Below, one piece after another: positions 1-5,722 of a stretch of DNA of 6,862 nt. Source of the stretch: Kiritimatiellia bacterium (GTDB lineage Bacteria > Verrucomicrobiota > Kiritimatiellia > JAAZAB01); contig JAGYMT010000096.1 of assembly GCA_018400335.1 (NCBI GenBank), positions 1-6,862 on the forward strand, in the 5' to 3' direction. A model generated the notes under the pieces. It saw only the letters and a list, made by a program, of their open reading frames with translations. It was not told where the DNA came from and ran no database searches. The translations under genes and the position numbers were made by a program. Positions within the stretch are counted from its first letter, which is position 1. Every line of letters starts with the position of its first letter.

Positions 1-1526
1 AGGACGACGAAGGCAATATAATACTCAGCAGGCTGAAAGCCGAACAGAAGCGCATGTGGGACAGCGTCCTCTCTTCCGCTGAAGAGGGAAGCATCATCGA
101 GGGCGAAATTAAGAGCCGTATCAGGGGCGGCCTGATCGTGGATATCAACGGCGTGAAGGGTTTTCTCCCGGGCTCGCAGGTTGATGTTGTTCCCGTCCGG
201 AACGTGGACGACTACATCAACAAGAAGTTCGAGTTCAGGATAATGAAGATCAACAAGGAGAGGCGCAACATCGTGCTCTCCCGCAGGGAACTCCTTGAAC
301 AGCGCCGCCGCGATAAGAAAAAACAGCTTCTCAGCGAGATACAGGTGGGGCAGAACAGGCCGGGCGTGGTGAAGAATATCACCGATTTCGGGGCGTTCAT
401 CGATCTTGGCGGGCTGGACGGACTGCTGCATATAACCGACATGAGCTGGGGCAGGGTCAGCCATCCTTCAAAGGTTCTCAAGGTGGGCGATTCGGTTGAC
501 GTGATGATATTGAACGTTGATCTCGAGAGGGAGCGGGTTTCGCTCGGGCTTAAGCAGAAGACGACCAACCCGTGGGATGCCGTGGAGGAGAAGTACCCGG
601 TCGGCAGCCGCATACACGGAAAGGTCGTTAACCTTGTTCCATACGGCGCGTTCATCGAGATAGAGGAAGGCGTGGAGGGCCTAGTGCACGTGTCGGAGAT
701 ATCCTGGGTTCAGCGAGTTTCACGGGCCTCGGACGTTCTCTCGCTCGGCGAGGAGGTCGAGGCGGTTGTGCTGAGCATAAGCCGCGCCGACCAGAAGATT
801 TCGCTCGGAATCAGGCAGGCCGGTCCTAACCCGTGGGATGACGCTGATAAGCGCTACCCGGTCGCATCCCGCATCAGCGGCACGGTCCGCAACTTCACCA
901 CCTACGGCGCATTCGTGCAGCTCGAGGAGGGTATTGACGGAATGATCCACGTTTCCGATATGTCGTGGACCAGAAAGATTAATCATCCTTCGGAGGTCCT
1001 GAAGAAGGGCGCAACTGTCGAGGTCGTTGTCCTCGACGTGGATCCGGGCAACCAGCGGATAAGTCTGGGCCTGAAGCAGGCGCAAGAGGACCCGTGGACG
1101 CTTGTGACCGATCGCTTCAAGGTTGGACAGGTCGTCGAGGGCAAGGTCACGAAGCTCGCTTCTTTCGGCGCGTTCGTGGATTTGGAACAGGGTGTTGACG
1201 GGCTGGTCCACATCTCGCAGGTCAGCGAGGAGCATGTGGAGAACGCCAAGGATGTCCTACAGGTCGGCCAGATTGTCAGGGCGCGGGTAGTGAAAATTGA
1301 TCCGGTGGAGCGCAGGATAGCGCTGAGCATCAAGGCAGCGAACATGCCGGACGAGGAGTTCACCGTGCAGGAGGATATGCTCGAAGGCCTGAAGCCCGGT
1401 GAAACGCTCGTGGACCTGGCAGGCGCCTTCGACGAGGCCTTCAGCGTCAAGAAGGCCAAGGTCGAGGAATGGCATCCCGGCGAGGGTGGCAAGAAGGACG
1501 AGTCTGGCGAGAAGAAGGAAGAATGA
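1..1526 (+). CDS. rpsA: 30S ribosomal protein S1, 5'-truncated by the window edge
   Basis: S1 is an RNA-binding protein of the small ribosomal subunit that helps load mRNA for initiation. The reading frame is open to the window edge (first whole codon at position 3), and the first residues, DDEGNIILSRLKAEQKR, look like the end of an S1 repeat. The ATG at 54 is therefore an internal methionine and the true start lies upstream. Five complete S1 (OB-fold) repeats follow at about 84-287, 342-557, 600-815, 861-1079 and 1119-1334. The last four carry the FGAF/YGAF plus G-x-D/E-GL-x-H signature, and linkers repeat an NPWD or DPW motif. With the lost first repeat this gives the six-repeat form typical of S1. 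A charged Lys/Glu-rich tail ends the protein. The stop TGA overlaps the tyrS start. Identification is secure; only the 5' end is missing. Confidence 0.96.
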   Translation, partial: DDEGNIILSRLKAEQKRMWDSVLSSAEEGSIIEGEIKSRIRGGLIVDINGVKGFLPGSQVDVVPVRNVDDYINKKFEFRIMKINKERRNIVLSRRELLEQRRRDKKKQLLSEIQVGQNRPGVVKNITDFGAFIDLGGLDGLLHITDMSWGRVSHPSKVLKVGDSVDVMILNVDLERERVSLGLKQKTTNPWDAVEEKYPVGSRIHGKVVNLVPYGAFIEIEEGVEGLVHVSEISWVQRVSRASDVLSLGEEVEAVVLSISRADQKISLGIRQAGPNPWDDADKRYPVASRISGTVRNFTTYGAFVQLEEGIDGMIHVSDMSWTRKINHPSEVLKKGATVEVVVLDVDPGNQRISLGLKQAQEDPWTLVTDRFKVGQVVEGKVTKLASFGAFVDLEQGVDGLVHISQVSEEHVENAKDVLQVGQIVRARVVKIDPVERRIALSIKAANMPDEEFTVQEDMLEGLKPGETLVDLAGAFDEAFSVKKAKVEEWHPGEGGKKDESGEKKEE

Positions 1527-2749
1527 CCAGGGAAGTTGACCGCCAGTTGGATGTTCTGAGTGCAAGGGCCGTTGACGTCGTATCAAGAGAGGAATTGCGC
1601 GGGAAGCTGGAGGCTTCGCTGAAGAGCGGCAGGCCGCTCCGCGTGAAATACGGCGCGGATCCTTCCGCGCCCGATATTCATCTCGGCCACGTGGTCGGGC
1701 TGAACAAGCTGCGCGAGTTCCAGGACCTCGGTCATACCGTGGTGTTCATTATCGGGGATTTCACGGGAATGATCGGGGACCCGTCCGGCCGCTCCGAAAC
1801 GCGCAAGCCTCTGTCGCGCGATGTCGTCCTCGCCAATGCGAAGACATATCAGGAGCAGATCTTTAAGGTCCTGAACCCGGATAGAACGGAGCTCCGCTTC
1901 AATTCAGAGTGGTGTTCGCCGCTCGGCTTCGCGGACGTTCTCGGGCTTTCCTCGCATGTGACCGTGGCCCAACTGCTTTCGCGCGAGGATTTCGCGAATC
2001 GCTTCGGCGCCAACCACCCGATCTCTCTGGTCGAATTCCTGTATCCGCTTGTTCAGGCATACGATTCCGTGATGATAGATGCGGATGTCGAGGTCGGCGG
2101 CACGGATCAGCTGTTCAACCTCCTCATGGGCAGGGATCTCCAGAAGGCGTTCGGCAAGGAACAGCAGGCGGTGATCACCCTTCCGCTGCTCGAGGGGCTT
2201 GACGGGGTCCGCAAGATGAGCAAGAGCCTCGGCAACTACATCGGGGTCGCTGATCCGCCGCGCGATATGTTCGGGAAGCTGATGTCCATCAGTGATGAGC
2301 TGATGTGGACCTATCATTCCCTGCTTCTTCGCAAGTCCGAGTCCTCTATCCGCGAACTGCGGACGGCCGTTGAGTCCGGTTCGAAACATCCGCGCTCAGC
2401 CAAGGACGATCTTGCCGGAGAGGTGACCTCCTTCTTCCACGGACCGGATGCCGCCGCCGCCGCATCGGAAGAGTTCGCGCGCGTATTCTCGGAGCACAAG
2501 ATGCCCGATGTTATCCCGGAGGTCGTCATCCCGGCGTCGGAGCGGAAGGACGGGAAGGTTTGGATCGTCGCGCTGCTTGTCGCCGCCGGGCTTGCCGAGA
2601 GCAACGGCGCGGCACGGCGCCTCGTTCGCCAGGGCGCGGTGCGGGTGGGTGATGAGAAGATTATGGATGAAAAAGCGCTGGTCGAGGCGCCGGAAGGCGT
2701 TATCGTGCGTACGGGCAAGCGCGGGTTCGCGCGCATCGTATCGTGTTGA
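1523..2749 (+). CDS. tyrS: Tyrosyl-tRNA synthetase (TyrZ-like branch)
   Basis: This cytoplasmic class I aminoacyl-tRNA synthetase charges tRNA-Tyr with tyrosine using ATP. The 408-residue product has the HIGH-type ATP motif as HLGH (residues 53-56) within KYGADPSAPDIHLGH, then GDFTGMIGDPSGR, the tyrosine-pocket motif GGTDQ (192-196) and KMSKS (231-235). A C-terminal S4 RNA-binding domain covers about 345-406. HLGH together with GADP-x-APD is typical of the TyrZ-type rather than the Escherichia coli TyrS-type subgroup. I chose ATG 1523 because its N-terminus matches the family and the ATG overlaps the rpsA stop as ATGA. An in-frame ATG at 1469 would add 18 residues lying wholly inside rpsA. 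AAGGA (1515-1519) sits only 3 nt before the ATG, so initiation probably depends on ribosomes finishing rpsA. The stop directly abuts that of the convergent kinase gene. Confidence 0.95.
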   Translation: MTREVDRQLDVLSARAVDVVSREELRGKLEASLKSGRPLRVKYGADPSAPDIHLGHVVGLNKLREFQDLGHTVVFIIGDFTGMIGDPSGRSETRKPLSRDVVLANAKTYQEQIFKVLNPDRTELRFNSEWCSPLGFADVLGLSSHVTVAQLLSREDFANRFGANHPISLVEFLYPLVQAYDSVMIDADVEVGGTDQLFNLLMGRDLQKAFGKEQQAVITLPLLEGLDGVRKMSKSLGNYIGVADPPRDMFGKLMSISDELMWTYHSLLLRKSESSIRELRTAVESGSKHPRSAKDDLAGEVTSFFHGPDAAAAASEEFARVFSEHKMPDVIPEVVIPASERKDGKVWIVALLVAAGLAESNGAARRLVRQGAVRVGDEKIMDEKALVEAPEGVIVRTGKRGFARIVSC

Positions 2750-4420
2750 TCACCTGCCGTCGAGCTCTTTCCTGATGGCGGCGCCAAGCTCTTCCGCGGA
2801 CACCGGCTTTGAGAGAAATGCCCCGCCGCCGACAGCCTGTGCCTCCTGGACCCTGGTGAGAACCTCGCGGCCCGAAACAAAAATAGCCTTCTGCTCCGGG
2901 TTGAGTTCCATCAGGCACTGGAAAGTCTCCACGCCGTCCATTCCATGGGCCATCACTATGTCGAGGATAACAAGGTCGGGCAGCGGTCCGTCTTTTTTGC
3001 ACTTCTCGAAAATGGCAACCGTATCCTCGCCGCTCTTTGCGGTCAGCACAACGTAGCCGAGCCTCTCGATGATCTTCTTTAGAACTTCCACCTGGATCTC
3101 GTCGTCATCCGTGATCACTATGGTCTCCGTTCCGTTGGCCAGCAGGTTTTCGGACGCCTTGAGATCAATCGGCCGGCGCTCCGCCGGCAGGAGAATTGTG
3201 AACGTGGTTCCGCGTCCCACTTCGCTCTCAATCTCTATGCGGCCGTTGTGATCCTCCACGATTCCGTAGACAACGCTCATGCCGAGTCCCGCGCCGCGCC
3301 GCTTGGCCGCGTGCTGGTGGGTGGAGAAGAAAGGTTCAAAAATCTTGTCCTGGATTTCCGCGGGAATGCCGTGGCCCGTGTCGGAAATCGTGAACTTGAC
3401 GTACTCGCCCTTCTCAAGGGGCTTTCCGCCCCGGTCCTGTTCGATGTAGACGTTCGAGGTGGCGATGGTTATCCTGCCGCTTTCGCCCATCGCGTCAACA
3501 GCGTTCTGGTACAGATTCTGAATGACACGCAATATCTGCTCCTCGGCGCCGCGTATGTTGAACAGGTCCTCCGCGAGATCGAGCTTGACTTCGATCTTGT
3601 CCTTGGAGTCCCTCCGGACGAGGTCAAATAGGTGTCTGATAACTGCATTGAAGTCCAGTACCTGTTTCTCGCATCGTCCGCGTCTGGATAACATCAGAAG
3701 CTGCTTGTTGATGTCCGCCATCCTCTGCGCGGTGCTCGCTATTATGTCGAGGTCCTTGCGCGCCTGGGAGTCCGGCGGCAACTCCTCCTTGATTAACGAA
3801 GGGTAGCCCAGCAGAGGGGTCAGCAGGTTGTTGAAATCATGGGCTATGAGCCCCGCCACCCGTCCGGCCGTCTCAAGCCGCTCGGATTGCGCAAGCTGCT
3901 CCTGCGTCGCCAGCAGCGCCTTCTCGGCTTCTTTGCGCTTGGTGATGTCGCGGACGAAGAAGCAAACCACGTTGTCCTTGCCAAGTTTTAAACTGTTCGA
4001 TGCAATTTCCGAAGGAAAGATGGTGCTGTCCCTGCGGCAGCAGTATGCTTCTATCAGCACGAACCTGCCGCCCTTGTTCAGGTTCCTGCGGATCCTGTCC
4101 AGCATGAGGTTGTCGAAACCGTAGAAGAATTCAAAGATGTTCGACTTCTGCAGGTCCGGTATGCCGCAGCGAAAGAATTCCGCGGCACGGCTGTTGGCGT
4201 CGAGTATGTTGCCGGCCCAGTCGGTTATCAGGACGGCGTCATAAATGCTGTTCATGAACTGGCTGTAGAGGGAGTACTCGCCTTCGCTGAGCTTTTGATG
4301 GATGGTATCCTGCCGGGATGGTTCGGCAGGCTTGTCCGCGGACGGGGAGCGGTCCCCCCCGAATCCCTCGGTCGGAATGGTGATCCGCATTGTCTCGTCA
4401 GCCTTGTATCGTTCTGCCAT
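2750..4420 (-). CDS. Cytoplasmic PAS hybrid sensor histidine kinase with C-terminal receiver
   Basis: This 556-residue signalling kinase has no predicted membrane segment or signal peptide. A disordered N-terminus (about 1-45) precedes a PAS sensor domain (about 50-160), a short helix, then HisKA with the phospho-acceptor H194 in IAHDFNN. The HATPase domain shows the N box N306 (QNLYQNAVDAM), G1 box DTGHGIP (347-353), F box FEPFF (361-365) and G2 box GAGLGMSVVYG (376-386). A receiver domain (about 432-553) has the acidic pair D438/D439, phospho-acceptor D487 (LVILDIVM), S516 and K538 (SKP). All expected catalytic residues are present. The H-box style resembles the NtrB-like PAS kinases. There is no HPt or DNA-binding output domain, so a phosphorelay partner must lie elsewhere. 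GGAGG 9 nt upstream of ATG 4420 supports this start over Met11. The ligand sensed by PAS cannot be read from sequence. Confidence 0.95.
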   Translation of the reverse strand: MAERYKADETMRITIPTEGFGGDRSPSADKPAEPSRQDTIHQKLSEGEYSLYSQFMNSIYDAVLITDWAGNILDANSRAAEFFRCGIPDLQKSNIFEFFYGFDNLMLDRIRRNLNKGGRFVLIEAYCCRRDSTIFPSEIASNSLKLGKDNVVCFFVRDITKRKEAEKALLATQEQLAQSERLETAGRVAGLIAHDFNNLLTPLLGYPSLIKEELPPDSQARKDLDIIASTAQRMADINKQLLMLSRRGRCEKQVLDFNAVIRHLFDLVRRDSKDKIEVKLDLAEDLFNIRGAEEQILRVIQNLYQNAVDAMGESGRITIATSNVYIEQDRGGKPLEKGEYVKFTISDTGHGIPAEIQDKIFEPFFSTHQHAAKRRGAGLGMSVVYGIVEDHNGRIEIESEVGRGTTFTILLPAERRPIDLKASENLLANGTETIVITDDDEIQVEVLKKIIERLGYVVLTAKSGEDTVAIFEKCKKDGPLPDLVILDIVMAHGMDGVETFQCLMELNPEQKAIFVSGREVLTRVQEAQAVGGGAFLSKPVSAEELGAAIRKELDGR

Positions 4421-4429
4421 GCTGGAAGT

Positions 4430-4434
4430 CCTCC
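4430..4434 (-). promoter_or_regulatory. Ribosome binding site of the hybrid kinase
   Basis: The minus strand reads GGAGG, 9 nt before ATG 4420, an almost ideal Shine-Dalgarno match. It decides the start codon in favour of 4420 over the internal Met11 codon, which has no comparable site. Confidence 0.8.
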
Positions 4435-4504
4435 ATCATTGCAATGCGAATCCGCCCGCAACCCGTACAATGGGGTACACTCGGGACAAAAAATAATGTC
4501 AATA

Positions 4505-4533
4505 TTTATATACGGACGTTAATAATGAATCAA
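4505..4533 (-). promoter_or_regulatory. Sigma-70-type promoter of the hybrid kinase
   Basis: On the minus strand TTGATT (plus-strand 4528-4533, 4/6 to TTGACA) is followed after exactly 17 bp by TATAAA (plus-strand 4505-4510, 5/6 to TATAAT), in a locally AT-rich stretch. Transcription would start near 4497-4499, giving a leader of about 78 nt before the kinase ATG. That leader contains a perfect 10-bp palindrome, CATTGCAATG (4437-4446), three bases upstream of the Shine-Dalgarno site. Call made by eye. Confidence 0.6.
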
Positions 4534-4547
4534 GCCTTTTATGACAA

Positions 4548-4594
4548 TCTTTCTGAAGGGAAGGGTAAAGCCTCCTTTTTTGGCTCTTTCTGAA
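4548..4594 (+). repeat. 10-bp direct repeat pair TCTTTCTGAA
   Basis: TCTTTCTGAA occurs at 4548-4557 and again at 4585-4594, 37 bp apart, just upstream of the kinase -35 box. The second copy is also the edge of the hairpin element at 4583. The core TTCTGAA recurs near the opposite promoter, so this may be a shared operator motif, but it could also be chance in AT-rich DNA. Confidence 0.4.
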
Positions 4595-4677
4595 TCGTTG
4601 TGGGTGAAATTGACTTGCCAACCAACTCATGTTGCAACGTCAAACGCCCGGCTACCCACAGAATTCCATAAAGAACC
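4583..4677. repeat. MITE-like or structured-RNA palindromic element
   Basis: The ends of this 95-bp segment are imperfect inverted repeats of about 25 bp. The left arm (from 4582) reads GGCTCTTTCTGAAT, and the reverse complement of the right arm (from 4677) reads GGTTCTTTATGGAAT. Both then share a perfect TGTGGGT (4599-4605 pairs with 4654-4660). Nested inside, TTGAC (4610-4614) pairs with GTCAA (4639-4643) and TTGC (4615-4618) with GCAA (4634-4637), leaving a 15-nt loop. The segment is bounded by 9-bp direct repeats CCTTTTTTG (4574-4582 and 4678-4686), which could be a target-site duplication. It encodes nothing obvious. On the plus strand the hairpin is followed by a T6 run, so a terminator-like or small-RNA role is the main alternative to a miniature transposable element. 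Confidence 0.45.
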
Positions 4678-4755
4678 CCTTTTTTGATGTTCGCACCTGT
4701 TCTTTCGGGCGATAGAGACTTTATAACATATTGCTCCGCAACGGCCTGCAACCAT

Positions 4756-4793
4756 TTTCAGAAAAAAAGGGGGGGTTGACAAACGTTCTGAAA
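4756..4793. promoter_or_regulatory. 8-bp inverted repeat around the SUMF1-fold gene -35 box (possible operator)
   Basis: TTTCAGAA (4756-4763) and its exact reverse complement TTCTGAAA (4786-4793) lie 30 bp apart start to start, close to three helical turns, and bracket the TTGACA box. This geometry suits a dimeric or looping repressor. The same core appears twice near the kinase promoter. No regulator is identified. Confidence 0.35.
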
Positions 4794-4804
4794 TATGCGA
4801 GAGT
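4776..4804 (+). promoter_or_regulatory. Candidate sigma-70-type promoter of the SUMF1-fold gene
   Basis: A perfect TTGACA (4776-4781) is followed after 17 bp by GAGAGT (4799-4804), which keeps only A2, A4 and T6 of TATAAT. The -35 is excellent and the -10 is poor, suggesting a weak or activator-dependent promoter. A run of seven A and seven G (4762-4775) touches the -35 box. Predicted start is near 4811, about 84 nt before GTG 4895. Confidence 0.4.
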
Positions 4805-4865
4805 AAGGCTGTTTGTTTTGAGCGTGATATGGGGCCACGCAGAAAACGAAGAGCCTCGGAGATAT

Positions 4866-4898
4866 ATGATTCACAAAATCTCTTGGAGCATATTGTGA
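4866..4898 (+). CDS. Possible 10-codon leader peptide overlapping the SUMF1-fold start
   Basis: ATG 4866 opens a ten-codon frame (MIHKISWSIL) ending in TGA 4896-4898, which overlaps the downstream GTG start as GTGA. GGAG (4858-4861) lies 4 nt before its ATG. The arrangement would allow translational coupling, but so short a frame can easily arise by chance. It shows no amino-acid run of the kind expected for a classical attenuator. Confidence 0.2.
   Translation: MIHKISWSIL
4884..4887 (+). promoter_or_regulatory. Ribosome binding site supporting GTG 4895
   Basis: GGAG (within TTGGAG) stands 7 nt before GTG 4895. It supports the shorter start, which gives a compact signal peptide. The upstream in-frame ATG at 4829 has only a weak GAG before it and would place about 22 extra, Arg-rich residues ahead of the signal peptide. 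Confidence 0.55.
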
Positions 4899-5719
4899 CG
4901 GCGATAAGACTGATAATCGGCATCTTGATCCTTCTTCGGGCCGCCGCGGCCGTTTGCGCGGAGGATGGGCAACAGCCTCTGCATGCTGACGCCGCCGGGG
5001 CTCCGATGCACGGGGCGGAAACGAACATCTACATCGGCCGCGGCGAGACGCTGTTCTTCGTCTGGATTGAGCCTCTGGGCATGTGGGTGGGCCGGCACGA
5101 GGTCACCAACGGCCAGTACAAGCGGTATGATCCCGAACACGATAGCCGCAACTTCGAGGGGTATCGTTTGAATGAACGGTTTCAGCCGGTTGTTCAGGTG
5201 ACGTGGAACCATGCCCGCAACTATTGCTCATGGCTGACACGCCGGTTCGGCGAGCACCTGCCCGCCGGCTTCGTCTTTCGCCTGCCTTATGAAGACGAGT
5301 GGCAGGTTTTCGCGTCCTGCGGGGATAGTCGCGAATTTCCATGGGGCGGCTACTGGCCGCCGCCCGACGACTGGAACTACCGCGGCGAGAAGGGCGCGCG
5401 CCTGGTGTTCCGGCTCCTGGGCGCCAGGGATTTTATCGAAGATCACCAAAATGCTCACATAGTGGCATGTCCCGTTGATCAGAGCGGCACAAACGAATGG
5501 TCGTTGCTCGGGGTCGGGGGCAACGTTTGGGAATGGTGCGCGGACTGGTTCGACACGAATTGCGTGTATCGCGTCACGCGCGGCGCGTCCTGGGGCAATT
5601 ATCGCAAGGACGTCCTCGCCATCACGAACAGGGTTGCGGCGCTCCCTTCCGGGAAAACGGAGATGATGGGGTTCCGGGTTGTGATCGGGCCGGAAAGGCG
5701 CGACGGGGAAGGGGAATAG
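4895..5719 (+). CDS. Exported SUMF1/FGE-fold (formylglycine-generating-enzyme-like) protein
   Basis: The 274-residue product begins with a likely signal peptide: short basic start (MTAIR), hydrophobic run to about residue 20 and a VCA cleavage site before E23, so it probably acts outside the cytoplasm. The mature part shows the FGE-sulfatase (SUMF1/C-type-lectin-like) fold signatures in order: GRHEVTNGQY, PVVQVTWNHARNYCSWL, FRLPYEDEW, FPWG, a WPPP-containing loop, GGNVWEWCADW, RVTRGASW and MGFRVV. True FGEs convert a sulfatase cysteine to formylglycine using two cysteines in the segment between the RGxSW motif and GFR. Here that segment (LAITNRVAALPSG) has none, so that activity is unlikely. 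No sulfatase gene is adjacent. The protein could be a structural, binding or other SUMF1-fold protein. The start is GTG 4895 by Shine-Dalgarno and signal-peptide logic; ATG 4829 is the alternative. The family call is firm and the function unknown. Confidence 0.85.
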   Translation: MTAIRLIIGILILLRAAAAVCAEDGQQPLHADAAGAPMHGAETNIYIGRGETLFFVWIEPLGMWVGRHEVTNGQYKRYDPEHDSRNFEGYRLNERFQPVVQVTWNHARNYCSWLTRRFGEHLPAGFVFRLPYEDEWQVFASCGDSREFPWGGYWPPPDDWNYRGEKGARLVFRLLGARDFIEDHQNAHIVACPVDQSGTNEWSLLGVGGNVWEWCADWFDTNCVYRVTRGASWGNYRKDVLAITNRVAALPSGKTEMMGFRVVIGPERRDGEGE

Positions 5720-5722
5720 AGG

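Larger units (their letters stand above)
4421..4894. other. 474-bp divergent intergenic control region
   Basis: This stretch lies between the kinase and the SUMF1-fold gene and is visibly more AT-rich than its neighbours. I see no convincing long coding sequence in it. It holds, left to right: the kinase leader and promoter (to 4533), two 10-bp direct repeats (4548-4557, 4585-4594), a hairpin/MITE-like element (4583-4677) between 9-bp direct repeats, a 7-bp inverted repeat (4670-4676 with 4699-4705), and an 8-bp inverted repeat (4756-4763 with 4786-4793) spanning a homopolymer tract and a perfect -35 box. A short possible leader ORF follows (4866-4898). Confidence 0.7.

Noticed and set aside
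212..1492. Long minus-strand open frames opposite rpsA
   Set aside because: Antisense shadows of a GC-rich conserved gene, rich in Ser/Arg/Pro and without domains; rpsA itself is certain.
2314..3056. Long overlapping frames across the tyrS/kinase junction on both strands
   Set aside because: Arg/Ser/Pro-rich translations of the wrong frames of two well-identified genes.
4437..4446. Perfect palindrome CATTGCAATG upstream of the kinase ribosome site
   Set aside because: Ten bases without a loop make a poor hairpin, and a single copy gives no further support as an operator.
4497..4502. Minus-strand TTGACA just downstream of the chosen kinase -10 box
   Set aside because: No acceptable -10 hexamer at 16-18 bp; the TTGATT/TATAAA pair is clearly better.
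4567..4586. AGCC/GGCT mini-hairpin with T-run as a terminator
   Set aside because: The stem has only four pairs, the T-run lies in the loop, and no plus-strand gene ends nearby.
4390..4593. Plus-strand frames of 64-75 codons across the kinase start and leader
   Set aside because: They overlap the kinase N-terminus, ribosome site and promoter on the opposite strand, and their composition is not protein-like.
4539..4751. 70-codon minus-strand open frame starting with TTG in the intergenic region
   Set aside because: No Shine-Dalgarno site, it runs through both arms of the palindromic element, and the product shows no recognisable domain. It is better explained as open by chance.
4829..4894. 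Longer ATG start for the SUMF1-fold protein
   Set aside because: It gives an unusually long Arg-rich stretch before the signal peptide and has a weak ribosome site, whereas GTG 4895 has GGAG at 7 nt. Not fully excluded.
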